Part shown: positions 1-9,642 of the stretch, piece by piece
Position numbering within the stretch: position 1 is the stretch's first letter
How the letters are laid out: each line of letters begins with the position of its first letter
NCBI GenBank assembly: GCA_026982375.1
Contig: JALSHF010000217.1
Location: forward strand, 1 to 38,271
Source of the DNA: Emcibacter sp.
GTDB taxonomy: Bacteria; Pseudomonadota; Alphaproteobacteria; Sphingomonadales; Emcibacteraceae
Direction of reading: 5' to 3'
DNA: 38,271 nt
Notes under the pieces: generated by a model
What the model saw: the letters and a program-made list of their open reading frames with translations, nothing else
The model's database searches: none
Told to the model about the DNA's origin: nothing
Position numbers and translations under genes: made by a program

Positions 1-122
1 GCGGCTTCGGCTAAAATGCTCTGCACGGAACGCCCTTCATTCTGCCTTTGCCAGCCCACAAGGCCGGCCCCGAAAAACTCCAGAGTCAATTTAAACCGGA
101 ATATGGGATTTTCTTCCGTCAT
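1..122 (-). CDS. truA: tRNA pseudouridine synthase A, N-terminal part (runs off window start)
   Basis: Reverse complement reads MTEENPIFRFKLTLEFFGAGLVGWQRQNEGRSVQSILAEA, matching the TruA N-terminus; ATG overlaps the fmt stop (ATGA). Confidence 0.85.
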   Translation of the reverse strand, partial: MTEENPIFRFKLTLEFFGAGLVGWQRQNEGRSVQSILAEA

Positions 123-1036
123 GAGAAGATTGTCCCCGGCGGCAAGGGCAAACCCCGAAGGAGATCATCCGCCTCCATCGGCCCTTTTCCGGCCCGCTGG
201 GCTTTTAAAATACGTAAAGCTTTACCATCACCGCAAGCAATGATCATGGGCGCTTTGATGAGCTGTCCTGCGGGCCCGGTTCCCTCTGTCACTTCGGCTT
301 GCAGAATTTTTATGCGTTCATCCCCTGCCATGCCATAGGCCCCGGGAAAGGGGCTGAGCCCGTGAATATGATTGCGCAATTCTTCGGCGGGCCTCTGCCA
401 GTCTATGCGCGCTTCCTGCTTATCAATTTTATGGGCATAGCTTATGCCTTTGTCATCCTGATGCACCGGGATTAATGCGCCGGAGACATAGCCTTCGATT
501 GCGGGAAGGATAGCTTCCGCGCCCAGAGATTTTAATTTGTCATGCAGGATGCCCGTGGTATCGGTCGGCAAAATATTGATGCGCCGTTCCAACAGGACGG
601 GGCCGGTATCAAGCCCGGTCTCCATCACCATAATATTAACGCCGGTCACCTTGTCGCCCGCCATGATTGCCCGATGGATCGGGGCGGCCCCGCGCCAACG
701 GGGCAGGAGGGAGGCATGGATATTCAGGCAGCCATATTTTGGCGCGTCCAAAATTTCTTTGGGCAGTATCAGGCCGTAAGCCACCACAATCGCAAGGTCT
801 AAATCCAGATTTTTGAATTTTTGCTGTTCTTCTGCTGATTTCAGGCTTTGGGGGGTAAAGACCGGAATATTCAGATCTTCTGCATGCTTTTGCACAGGCG
901 AGGGACGTTCTTTTTTGCCGCGTCCCGATCTGCTGGGCGGCTGGCAATAGGCCGCCGCAATATCATGGCCCGCGTCATATAGCGCCTGCAATATATCAAC
1001 GGAAAATTCAGGCGTACCCATGAAGGCGATGCGCAA
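119..1036 (-). CDS. fmt: Methionyl-tRNA formyltransferase
   Basis: MRIAFMGTPEFSVDILQAL start, NIHASLLPRWRGAAPIHRAIMAGD motif; adjacent to def. Confidence 0.97.
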   Translation of the reverse strand: MRIAFMGTPEFSVDILQALYDAGHDIAAAYCQPPSRSGRGKKERPSPVQKHAEDLNIPVFTPQSLKSAEEQQKFKNLDLDLAIVVAYGLILPKEILDAPKYGCLNIHASLLPRWRGAAPIHRAIMAGDKVTGVNIMVMETGLDTGPVLLERRINILPTDTTGILHDKLKSLGAEAILPAIEGYVSGALIPVHQDDKGISYAHKIDKQEARIDWQRPAEELRNHIHGLSPFPGAYGMAGDERIKILQAEVTEGTGPAGQLIKAPMIIACGDGKALRILKAQRAGKGPMEADDLLRGLPLPPGTIFS

Positions 1037-1039
1037 GAG

Positions 1040-1552
1040 CTAATCCTCCTCTTTAACCAGTTTTTTGACCTTGCGTACGGCGATTCCTCTTTTCAAGCTG
1101 GAAAGATAATCGATAAAAACGACCCCGTTCAGATGATCTATCTCATGCTGGATGCAAGTGGCAAGAAGGCCCGTGGCATGAATTTGCTGTTCCGCGCCGT
1201 GATAATCAAGGTAAGAAATTTTGCATGCAGCCGGTCGTTCAATATCGGCATATTGTTCCGGCACGCTCAGGCAGCCTTCATTATAGACGGCCCTATCCTC
1301 TGATGCCCAGGTGATCACCGGATTGACATAATATTTCGGGTTGGGCGGTGCCTCTTCGTCCGATAAATCCATGACCAGAACGCGGATTGGCCGCCCCACC
1401 TGAATAGCCGCAAGGCCAATGCCCGGCGCGGCATACATGGTGTCCAGCATGTCATCCATGAGGGCACGCAAGTCATCATCCACAACGTCTGCCGGGGTAG
1501 AGACAGTCTTTAAAAGCGGGTCGGGTACGGTTACAATTGGTAATATGGCCAT
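1040..1552 (-). CDS. def: Peptide deformylase
   Basis: MAILPIVTVPDPLLK..., GIGLAAIQVG, EGCLSVP and QHEIDHLNGVVF motifs. The ORF-track start at 2350 is over-extended antisense to rmuC. Confidence 0.96.
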   Translation of the reverse strand: MAILPIVTVPDPLLKTVSTPADVVDDDLRALMDDMLDTMYAAPGIGLAAIQVGRPIRVLVMDLSDEEAPPNPKYYVNPVITWASEDRAVYNEGCLSVPEQYADIERPAACKISYLDYHGAEQQIHATGLLATCIQHEIDHLNGVVFIDYLSSLKRGIAVRKVKKLVKEED

Positions 1553-1660
1553 AATTTCCTGATCTATCCTTTGTACTTTCAACTTGTAGGTAATATGATA
1601 CGCCTCAATCGTCAAGTAGAAGGCGCAAATTAGTAAGAGGCAGCATAGGGGAGTTTTAAT

Positions 1661-2797
1661 ATGGATCAGATGAGCTTGGTCATCGCAACAGGGGGCGCCG
1701 CCGCATTGGGGCTTGGCCTGATCATCATCATTATGCTGGTTCGGGGCATGGCGCGTGATAACCGGGAGATGGCCCGGCGACTGGAAGAAAACCGCAGCAA
1801 CGCCAACAGTCAGATGCAGCATATGATGCAGGTCACCGCCGCCCTCGAAGGCCGTTTGGGTCAGATGTCGGATCAGGCCACCAAAGAGGCCGCAGAAATG
1901 AATCGCACCTTGGCAGAGCGGCTGGACAAGGTCAGCCAGCGTATGGGGGAAAGTCTGGAGAAGACCAATAAAAACACCACGGACAGCCTTGGCGACCTGA
2001 AAAGCAGGCTGGCGGTTATTGATGAGGCACAGAAAAACATCACCGCCCTGAGTGGTCAGATGGTGGGCTTGCAGGATATCCTGTCCAACAAGCAGGCGCG
2101 CGGGGCTTTCGGGGAGATTCAACTGCAGGATCTGGTGAGCCAGATTCTGCCGCCCAATGCTTACGGCTTTCAGGTTCAGATGGGTAATGGCAAGCGGGCC
2201 GATTGCCTGATCAAACTGCCCAATCCGCCCGGCTCCATTGTGGTGGATGCCAAATTTCCGCTGGAAAGCTATCACGGGTTGCGTAATGCAACAAATGAGG
2301 CAGAGACCAAATTGGCCAGCAGTAATTTCAGAACAGATATTTTGAAGCATGTGAAAGATATTTCAGAAAAATATATCATCAACGGCGAAACGGCAGAATC
2401 AGCCTTGATGTTTTTGCCCAGTGAAGCCGTCTATGCGGAACTGCATGCAAATTTTTCGGCAGTTGTCGAAAAATCTTACCGCGCCAGAGTCTGGATTGTC
2501 AGCCCGACGACCTTGATGGCGACGTTAAATACGGTCAGGGCCGTCCTGAAAGACGCCCGCATGCGCGAGCAGGCCGGTGTCATTCAAACGGAAGTCGGCA
2601 TATTGATGGAAGATGTATCGCGGTTGGATGAACGGGTCGGGAAATTACGTACCCATTTCCATCTGGCAGAAAAAGACATCGGCATGATTGAAACATCAGC
2701 CCGGAAAATCACCAGCCGGGGAGAAAGAATCGAAGGGCTGCAACTGGAAGAAAGCGAAAGTCCGGAAGTCGCCCTGACCCCTGAAAAGATACTTTGA
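1661..2797 (+). CDS. rmuC: DNA recombination protein RmuC
   Basis: N-terminal TM, coiled coil, then RGAFGEIQLQDLVSQILP ... VVDAKFPLESY ... FLPSEAVYAEL ... PTTLMATLNTV, typical of RmuC. Confidence 0.93.
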   Translation: MDQMSLVIATGGAAALGLGLIIIIMLVRGMARDNREMARRLEENRSNANSQMQHMMQVTAALEGRLGQMSDQATKEAAEMNRTLAERLDKVSQRMGESLEKTNKNTTDSLGDLKSRLAVIDEAQKNITALSGQMVGLQDILSNKQARGAFGEIQLQDLVSQILPPNAYGFQVQMGNGKRADCLIKLPNPPGSIVVDAKFPLESYHGLRNATNEAETKLASSNFRTDILKHVKDISEKYIINGETAESALMFLPSEAVYAELHANFSAVVEKSYRARVWIVSPTTLMATLNTVRAVLKDARMREQAGVIQTEVGILMEDVSRLDERVGKLRTHFHLAEKDIGMIETSARKITSRGERIEGLQLEESESPEVALTPEKIL

Positions 2798-2822
2798 AAG
2801 CAGAATAGACGATGACGAGAAT

Positions 2823-2860
2823 AAAAAACCTGACCGGATTTCTGCGGTCAGGTTTTTTTT
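2823..2860. terminator. Bidirectional rho-independent terminator between rmuC and the convergent MCP gene
   Basis: AAAAAACCTGACCG-gatttctg-CGGTCAGGTTTTTTTT: perfect 14-bp stem with A/T tracts on both sides. Confidence 0.93.
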
Positions 2861-2865
2861 ATATC

Positions 2866-4179
2866 TTAACTTATTTTGACAATAAATTCATTTAAATCAT
2901 CCTGGAGGGAAGAAGTTTTTTCCGACATAGCCTTCACGGTATCGAGCATTTCAATAGCGGCAGCCTCGGTTTCATCTGCCCCGCCATTCACCTCGTCAAT
3001 ACGCCGGCTGGCCTCTTCGGTGCTTCCGGCGGCCATTTGGGCGCTTTGGCTGATTTCGTTGGTCGCCGCAGATTGCTCTATCATGGCGTTATTGATGCTG
3101 TGGGAGATGTCATTCACCTGGTCTATTTTCTCGCCAATATGCGTTACGGTACCAATGGCCATTTTGGTCACACTCTGAATTTTCTGGAGCTGGCTGGTGA
3201 TTTGATTGGTCGCTTCAGCGGTTTTCTGGGCGAGGCTTTTGACTTCGTTGGCGACCACGGCAAATCCCTTGCCCGCATCACCGGCGCGCGCTGCTTCAAT
3301 CGTGGCATTCAGGGCGAGAAGGTTGGTCTGACCGGAAATTTCCGTGATAATATCCAGAATTATTGAAATTCGCTCCACCTCTTTGGAGAGTTCTGAAATA
3401 GCCTCATTGGTTTTGCCAACATCGGTCACTGTTTCAGTAATCAGGCCGCTTGAGCGTTCAACCTGATGGGTGATTTCGCCGATGGAACTGCTGAGCTCCT
3501 CTGCGGCGCTTGCCACGGTTTGCACGCTTGATTGTGTTTCATTGGCCGACTTTACGGCATGATTACAGAATTGTTTGGTATGATTGGCGGTATCCGACAT
3601 GGCGGTGGCTTTTGGGGCTAAGTCCGTTGATGAGACGATCATATCTTTAACGTTGGTGATAAATTTTTCCGTCATGTTTTTGACAATACGGTCTTTATCC
3701 TGAATTTGAGTGATGACGTCATTGATCGCTTTGCTGTGACGCAGGAATTCCCCGCCCATGCCTTCCGGCAGTATTCGGCGGTAATATTCACCGTCCCGAA
3801 CCGCATGCATGACTTCGCCGGCTTCTGACATGAAACACTGAACCACATTGAGGAAATTATTAAGTTCTTCAGCAATCTTTCCTGTTTCTGAATTGCTGTC
3901 ATGATCGGTAATTCTGGCTTCCAAATCACCTTTAAGCACGCGATCGAAAACATCTAAAAGAGGGGAACTGTCTGACGGAACAGTTATGTGGTGTTCATTT
4001 TTTTGTCCAATGGTGCTAATGGCGGCCACAAGTTCCAGCAGGTCTGGATTGCCGGAAAATTCTTGCAGGGAATTGGGGTTGCTACCTGAGGCAACCTCAT
4101 GACAAATAGCGGTGAGATACTGGATATCTGCCGGATTGATGTGATTAGGGCCACTTTTTTTTCTTGAAAAGATACTCAT
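2866..4179 (-). CDS. Soluble methyl-accepting chemotaxis protein (no evident TM, HAMP-like N-terminal segments)
   Basis: Signalling-tip motif ISGQTNLLALNATIEAARAGDAGKGFAVVANEVKSLAQKTAEATNQI; HAMP-like VLKGDLEARI; no long hydrophobic segment. Confidence 0.92.
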   Translation of the reverse strand: MSIFSRKKSGPNHINPADIQYLTAICHEVASGSNPNSLQEFSGNPDLLELVAAISTIGQKNEHHITVPSDSSPLLDVFDRVLKGDLEARITDHDSNSETGKIAEELNNFLNVVQCFMSEAGEVMHAVRDGEYYRRILPEGMGGEFLRHSKAINDVITQIQDKDRIVKNMTEKFITNVKDMIVSSTDLAPKATAMSDTANHTKQFCNHAVKSANETQSSVQTVASAAEELSSSIGEITHQVERSSGLITETVTDVGKTNEAISELSKEVERISIILDIITEISGQTNLLALNATIEAARAGDAGKGFAVVANEVKSLAQKTAEATNQITSQLQKIQSVTKMAIGTVTHIGEKIDQVNDISHSINNAMIEQSAATNEISQSAQMAAGSTEEASRRIDEVNGGADETEAAAIEMLDTVKAMSEKTSSLQDDLNEFIVKIS

Positions 4180-4219
4180 TTACTTCTGCCTTTTATTGTT
4201 TTTAATTGTATTTTACGGG

Positions 4220-4756
4220 TCAAGCTGCGGCATTTAACGAGAATATATATTCCGCATAGGATAGTTCTTTCTGACTTAGAAAATTATTAAAACTATCAAG
4301 CGCTGCCTGCATGCCGGCTTTCGGATTGGAATGGCTTTTTTCAATTGTGACCAGTTCTTTATAATAAGCCTGCATCTGCTGGACAATTTTCCTGTTCGGG
4401 CTTCGGCGGCTGGAATGATAGCCAACATGATTACCCATCAGATCATAGGTTGGCACCACATGGGCTAAAACCCAATAATGATCGCCGCTTCTGTGCATAT
4501 TAAAGACATAGGCAAAAATTTCTTTGCGTTGTTGCAGCGTCTCCCAGAAAAGTTTGAAAATACATTGGGGCATGTCCGGGTGCCGGATAAGGTTATGGGG
4601 CTGGCCCAGAATTTCATCCCGGTTATAGCCGCTCATCTCTTCAAATAATTTATTGGCGTAGGTGATTTTACCTTTTAAGTCAGTTTTGCTGACAATTAAT
4701 TCATCTTCTGGAAAATATATTTCATTGCCTGTGGGGGTAATATTTTCTTTAGACAT
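4220..4756 (-). CDS. PAS-domain protein of the Aer (FAD aerotaxis sensor) type
   Basis: GQPHNLIRHPDMPQ and GDHYWVLAHVVP match the PAS core of E. coli Aer; encoded just upstream of the soluble MCP in the same direction. Confidence 0.88.
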   Translation of the reverse strand: MSKENITPTGNEIYFPEDELIVSKTDLKGKITYANKLFEEMSGYNRDEILGQPHNLIRHPDMPQCIFKLFWETLQQRKEIFAYVFNMHRSGDHYWVLAHVVPTYDLMGNHVGYHSSRRSPNRKIVQQMQAYYKELVTIEKSHSNPKAGMQAALDSFNNFLSQKELSYAEYIFSLNAAA

Positions 4757-4983
4757 TTTTAAACCCTTTTTGTTTTTTTATAGAAAAGCCTTATGTGGTA
4801 TAACTTTATAGAAGGCTAAATTTATATTAAACCTCTTAAACAATGGTTAAAATGATTAAAATGATTGTTATTGTAATAATGATTAAGGTAATGAATATGA
4901 TGATGGGTGCGCTCGGCAGCTGCGGAATGTAAATGCCTTACACCGTGCTTCGGAACGCCGCACCCGCGTCAGGGGAATGCAGT

Positions 4984-5592
4984 TTAAAAGGGACGCCGGG
5001 ATTTGAGGGCGGCTGTCAAAGTACCATCATCCAGATAATCCAGTTCCCCGCCAACAGGCACGCCGTGGGCAAGGCGGCTGATCATTGCCGCCGTATCTTT
5101 CAATCTGTCCGTAATATAATGGGCCGTGGTTTGGCCATCAACAGTGGCATTGGTGGCAATGATGACTTCTGTGATATCGCCGCCGCGAACTCTTTCGACG
5201 AGAGAAGATATATTCAAATCATCCGGACCAACGCCGTCCAATGCGGATAAGGTGCCGCCAATGACGTGATAGCTTCCGCGGTATGATCCGGATCTCTCCA
5301 GGGCCCATAAATCAGCCACATCCTCGATAACGCAAATGCTGCTGTGATCACGGCCCGGATTGTCACAGATATGGCAAGGGTCTGATGTGTCCAGATTTCC
5401 GCAGGTGCTGCAGGGGTTCACATGCTCTGCCACCTCTGCCAATGCGGTGGACAGGGGACGCATCACTGTGTCTTTTTTCTTGATCAATTGCAACGCCGCC
5501 CTTCGGGCGGAACGGGGGCCAAGCCCGGGCAGCTTTGACAGGAGCTGGATCAGCTGATCAAGTTCGGATCCATAAGACGCCTTGCGATACAA
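4984..5592 (-). CDS. recR: Recombination mediator protein RecR
   Basis: [40 protein letters not shown] zinc finger, Toprim [13 protein letters not shown]. Confidence 0.97.
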   Translation of the reverse strand: MYRKASYGSELDQLIQLLSKLPGLGPRSARRAALQLIKKKDTVMRPLSTALAEVAEHVNPCSTCGNLDTSDPCHICDNPGRDHSSICVIEDVADLWALERSGSYRGSYHVIGGTLSALDGVGPDDLNISSLVERVRGGDITEVIIATNATVDGQTTAHYITDRLKDTAAMISRLAHGVPVGGELDYLDDGTLTAALKSRRPF

Positions 5593-5618
5593 ATGATTTA
5601 CCTTCAGCTATGAAATTG

Positions 5619-5942
5619 TTAAAAGGGCAGCTTAAAACCTTCGGGTAATTGCATGCCGCCGGTGATTTTTGCCATCTCGTTCTGGGAATATTCTTCTGTT
5701 TTGCGTTTTCCATCATTAAAAGCGGCCACGATCAGGTCTTCAACCATTTCCGCATCATCACCGTTGAAAAGTGAGGGATCGATTTTCAGGCTTTTCATGT
5801 TTCCCTTGCCATTAAGGGTTACAGATACAAGCCCGCCGCCGGATTGGCCGGTGCATTCGGCTTTTTCCAATGCCGCTTGCATTTCGGACATTTTGCCCTG
5901 CATTTCCTGAGCCTGTTTCATCATTTTACCAAGGTTTGTCAT
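5619..5942 (-). CDS. YbaB/EbfC family nucleoid-associated protein
   Basis: MTNLGKMMKQAQEMQGKMSEMQ..., 107 aa, between dnaX and recR. Confidence 0.95.
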   Translation of the reverse strand: MTNLGKMMKQAQEMQGKMSEMQAALEKAECTGQSGGGLVSVTLNGKGNMKSLKIDPSLFNGDDAEMVEDLIVAAFNDGKRKTEEYSQNEMAKITGGMQLPEGFKLPF

Positions 5943-5986
5943 ATTTTCTCCAAATGGTGGTTATCTTTTGGGCTTTAATGTTAAGT

Positions 5987-7837
5987 TTAATCAAGGCCAA
6001 ATTCATCTTCGTCAACCAGAAAGCTCTCAGCAGAAAAATCAGCCGAGCCATCATCCAGAATCGCAAATTCATCTAGCCTCTTTCGAATATCAGAAATTTT
6101 GGCCCCGGGGAATCGTTCCAGCAGGCTTTTGATAATGGGGTTGGTCATGAGGCGGGCTTTCAGCCGCCGATTATTTTCCAGATCCTGCTCACGCAGTGTG
6201 TCATCCCCCTGTTCGGTGGTAAGGGAAATGACCCAATGTCTATTGGTCCATTGTTTGAGCAGACTGATCATGCGTCCGGTCAGATCCTTTGGGGCCTGTT
6301 GTTTCAGGCGGATATCAAGGCGGCCCGGCGCAAAGCTTTCCAAATGGGCATTGTCATTAAGCTGAAAGGCGATGACGGCTTCATTATGGCGTTCAAAAAG
6401 AGCCACAAAATCTTCGAAACTATTCGGGTTTGCCTCATAATCCTGTTGAATATCCGGCAAAACATCAGGTAAAATATTTGAGGCGAGGACACGGGCCTGC
6501 CCATTGCTGCGGATCACATGAAAAGCTTTGGGGGCATTACCGTCATTGCCGTTTTGGGGCGCGTTTTGGGGCGCGTTTTGGGACGACTGCTGCGTTGGGT
6601 GGCCCCCAATATTCTGTCCCCCAGTATTTGGTGCGGGTGCTGCCGTGCCGCCAGTTTGCGGAGAATTTTTTAATTGTTTGATCATATCGCCCGGCGTGGG
6701 TAATTTGGCCGCATAGGTCATGCGCACAAGCACCATTTCGGCGGCGGCGAGCGGGGAGGGCGCCAAGCGAACCTCATCAAGTCCTTTCAGCAGCATTTGC
6801 CAGCTTCGGGTCAGGACAGGCATGCTCAGAGCGGCGGCCATCAATAGACCCTCTGTGCGTTCGGCTTCGGATGTGACGACATCTTCCCCGGCATCCGGCA
6901 CGACTTTCAGGCGGGTAAGCCAATGGGTTAATTCCAGCATATCGCTTAAAATAACTTCCGGATCCGCGCCGTGATCATACTGGTGACGCAATTGGGTAAG
7001 GGCCTCTGCCGTATCCCCCTTCATGATGACTTTATACAGGTCAAGAACCTGCGTGCGGTCGGCAAGGCCCAGCATATCGCGAACCTGCTGTTCGTCCACG
7101 TTACCGGCCCCGTGGGCAAAGGCCTGATCCAGCAGGCTCAAGCCATCGCGCACCGATCCTTCGGCGGCTCTGGAAATCATGGCAAGGGCGCTATCTTCTA
7201 TGTCACATTTTTCCAGCTTGGCGATTTTTCTGAAATGGCTGTTGAGCTGTTCGATGGAGATGCGTCTCAAGTCAAACCGCTGACACCGGCTCAGCACAGT
7301 AACCGGAACCTTGCGAATCTCCGTCGTGGCAAAGATGAATTTGACATGGGCCGGTGGCTCTTCCAGTGTTTTTAACAGCGCGTTAAAGGCATTGCGGGAC
7401 AGCATGTGGACTTCGTCAATGATATATATTTTGAAACGTGCCGAGACAGAGGCATAGCGAACCCCTTCGATAATCTCGCGGATGTCATCGACGCCTGTGC
7501 GGCTGGCGGCGTCCATTTCCATCACATCAACATGGCGGGATTCAGCGATGGATTTACAATTTTCACAGTCACCGCAGGGGGCGATGGTTGGCCCGCCTGT
7601 ACCGTCTTTGCCGATACAATTCAAGGCTTTGGCGATAATGCGGGCCGTGGTTGTTTTGCCGACACCGCGCACGCCGGTCAGGATAAAGGCATGGGCCAAA
7701 CGCCCGGTTTCAATGGCATTGGACAATGTGCGTACCATGGCGCCCTGTCCAATAAGTTCATCAAAATCAACCGGACGATATTTGCGCGCCAGAACGCGGT
7801 AGTTTTCATCTGCAGTGCTGTTGGGCGTTTCTGCCAT
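5987..7837 (-). CDS. dnaX: DNA polymerase III subunit gamma/tau
   Basis: YRVLARKYRPVDFDELIGQ, Walker A GVRGVGKTTTARIIAKALNC, zinc-binding cysteines, EVHMLSRNAFNALLKTLEEPP. Confidence 0.97.
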   Translation of the reverse strand: MAETPNSTADENYRVLARKYRPVDFDELIGQGAMVRTLSNAIETGRLAHAFILTGVRGVGKTTTARIIAKALNCIGKDGTGGPTIAPCGDCENCKSIAESRHVDVMEMDAASRTGVDDIREIIEGVRYASVSARFKIYIIDEVHMLSRNAFNALLKTLEEPPAHVKFIFATTEIRKVPVTVLSRCQRFDLRRISIEQLNSHFRKIAKLEKCDIEDSALAMISRAAEGSVRDGLSLLDQAFAHGAGNVDEQQVRDMLGLADRTQVLDLYKVIMKGDTAEALTQLRHQYDHGADPEVILSDMLELTHWLTRLKVVPDAGEDVVTSEAERTEGLLMAAALSMPVLTRSWQMLLKGLDEVRLAPSPLAAAEMVLVRMTYAAKLPTPGDMIKQLKNSPQTGGTAAPAPNTGGQNIGGHPTQQSSQNAPQNAPQNGNDGNAPKAFHVIRSNGQARVLASNILPDVLPDIQQDYEANPNSFEDFVALFERHNEAVIAFQLNDNAHLESFAPGRLDIRLKQQAPKDLTGRMISLLKQWTNRHWVISLTTEQGDDTLREQDLENNRRLKARLMTNPIIKSLLERFPGAKISDIRKRLDEFAILDDGSADFSAESFLVDEDEFGLD

Positions 7838-7989
7838 TGGGTTTTATATCCATGCTAAATCATTTGCGCCACTATAAAACTACGGGGACAAATTTGCCAG
7901 CAGTGAGTTGTTTTTTTGTGGAAAATAAAGCCAGAAAAGGGAATAGAGAAGGCAGTATATAGAGTAGAAAAATTTAAGTGAGAGATTGG

Positions 7990-8080
7990 ACAACCCAAAA
8001 TATCCCGTTACGGCTGCTCCCTTCCGGGCCTGACCGGATTGGCGGGTCTTTTGTCCGCCAACCTCTCGGGCGCATATATG
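7990..8080 (-). ncRNA. ffs: Small (4.5S-type) signal recognition particle RNA
   Basis: Reverse complement contains GGTCAGGCCCGGAAGGGAGCAGCCGTAACGG, the conserved SRP RNA apical domain, upstream of dnaX. Ends are approximate. Confidence 0.93.
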
Positions 8081-8184
8081 GTCTTTTTTTGAAATAAGAT
8101 CAAGTCAGTTATGCGCAGGGGTGGAAAAAAAATATTGCCTGTGGCAGTCTCAAATTAAATTTTTCCCAATTCGATGGATATTAT

Positions 8185-9132
8185 ATGACGGATAATTGTA
8201 TTTTTGCCGGCTTTCCCCTTGACCCTGCGGATCATGTCAGGGGCAATGAAAAATGGCTTTCTGAAAAACTTGAGGCACAATCCAGTCGTTTCTTACTCTA
8301 TGCACGTGGGCGGCCTTTAATGAATATTTCTGAAGATCTGAAACCTGCGTTTAAAACAGCGGATAATATCAAAGCCATTGCGGTCATGGATGGGATTAAT
8401 GGGGGTGGGAATTGGGATAATATTGACTGGACTTTCCTCGGCATTGATGGGGACGCGGCTATTTTCGCAGTTGCGATAACGGGCAAGCCGGATATTGCGC
8501 ATGATGAAAAATTCATTGATCTTCGGTCTGTGGCGCTCCAGCTTGGCGCGGATGGCTTCAATGCTGTTCCGTCTTTGCTGGGCCGGGGCAAGATGTTGCT
8601 TGACTGGAATGGCCGGCGGCATTTCTGTTCTGGCTGCGGCCATAAAACGCGGGCCGAGCGCGGTGGCTACTTGCGAAAATGCCTGAATGAAGCCTGCAAG
8701 GCGGAGCATTTTCCCCGCACGGACCCGGTTGTCATCATGTTTGTGGTTTCGGGCGATAAATGCCTTTTGGGCCGGGGCAAGGGATGGCCGGAAGGTAATT
8801 ATTCTGCGCTGGCGGGCTTTATGGAACCGGGCGAGTCCATAGAAGAGGCCGTGCGGCGAGAGATTTTTGAGGAAACCGGTATTAAAACAGGGCGCGTCAG
8901 CTATGTTAAAAGCCAGCCCTGGCCTTTTCCTTCTTCCCTGATGATCGGCGTTCGGGCCGAGGGCTTGACCCGGAAAATCACCCTTGATGAGGATGAACTT
9001 GAGGATGCGGACTGGTTTGACAAGGCTTATTTGCGGGAAATTCTTGCGAGCGGCGGCAGCGCCTCTTTTAAAATTCCGCCCAAAATTGCCCTCGCGCGTT
9101 ATTTACTGGATGGGTGGTTGCAGGAAGAATAA
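8185..9132 (+). CDS. nudC: NAD(+) diphosphatase (NADH pyrophosphatase), Nudix family
   Basis: Zinc ribbon CSGCGHKTRAERGGYLRKCLNEACKAEHFPRTDPVVIM and Nudix box GFMEPGESIEEAVRREIFEETGI. Confidence 0.94.
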   Translation: MTDNCIFAGFPLDPADHVRGNEKWLSEKLEAQSSRFLLYARGRPLMNISEDLKPAFKTADNIKAIAVMDGINGGGNWDNIDWTFLGIDGDAAIFAVAITGKPDIAHDEKFIDLRSVALQLGADGFNAVPSLLGRGKMLLDWNGRRHFCSGCGHKTRAERGGYLRKCLNEACKAEHFPRTDPVVIMFVVSGDKCLLGRGKGWPEGNYSALAGFMEPGESIEEAVRREIFEETGIKTGRVSYVKSQPWPFPSSLMIGVRAEGLTRKITLDEDELEDADWFDKAYLREILASGGSASFKIPPKIALARYLLDGWLQEE

Positions 9133-9190
9133 GACTATTATACTAATGATATAAATCGTTTGTAACATCAAAGAAATTAAGAAAGAAGAA

Positions 9191-9607
9191 ATGATGGAAA
9201 AATCACGCCTGACCTATCAAGGCACCGTCTTCCCTTGGCATTGTGATCATATGGAGCATATGAATGTTATGTATTATGTCGGGAAATTTGACGAGGCCTC
9301 ATGGAGCCTTTTCTCCGACATAGGACTTACGGCGCGGCGGATGCGGGATGAGAAAAAGGGCATGGTCGCCGTGGAGCAGAATATTCAGTATAAGGGCGAA
9401 CTGATGGCGGGGGATGTGGTTGCTGTCTATAGTGAAATTATCAAACTTACTGATAAATCAGCGACATTTCGTCATGAAATGCGCAATGTGGACACCGGTA
9501 ACATAGCGGCCATCACCACCCTGACCGGATTATATTTTGACCGGGTCGCTCGCAAGGCCATCAATCTGCCCGATGATATCAAGACAAAATTACAGGATAT
9601 GCTTTAA
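9191..9607 (+). CDS. Acyl-CoA thioesterase, 4HBT hotdog family
   Basis: WHCDHMEHMNVMYYVGKFDEASW matches the 4HBT active-site region; 138 aa. Confidence 0.85.
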   Translation: MMEKSRLTYQGTVFPWHCDHMEHMNVMYYVGKFDEASWSLFSDIGLTARRMRDEKKGMVAVEQNIQYKGELMAGDVVAVYSEIIKLTDKSATFRHEMRNVDTGNIAAITTLTGLYFDRVARKAINLPDDIKTKLQDML

Positions 9608-9642
9608 TCATGGCCCGGGGGCGGGTTAAAGAGGAATGACCA

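Noticed and set aside
1553-2350. Long N-terminal extension of the def ORF
   Set aside because: It is antisense to rmuC, and the conserved deformylase sequence starts at MAILPIVTVPDP (1552).
3037-3366. Plus-strand ORF within the MCP gene
   Set aside because: Antisense to the conserved MCP signalling domain.
4903-4970. GGGTGCG ... CGCACCC inverted repeat downstream of recR
   Set aside because: Short arms with a long loop and no T-tract; not strong enough to call a terminator or mobile-element end.
7406-7858. 150-aa plus-strand ORF
   Set aside because: Antisense to dnaX conserved AAA+ region; no protein-family features.
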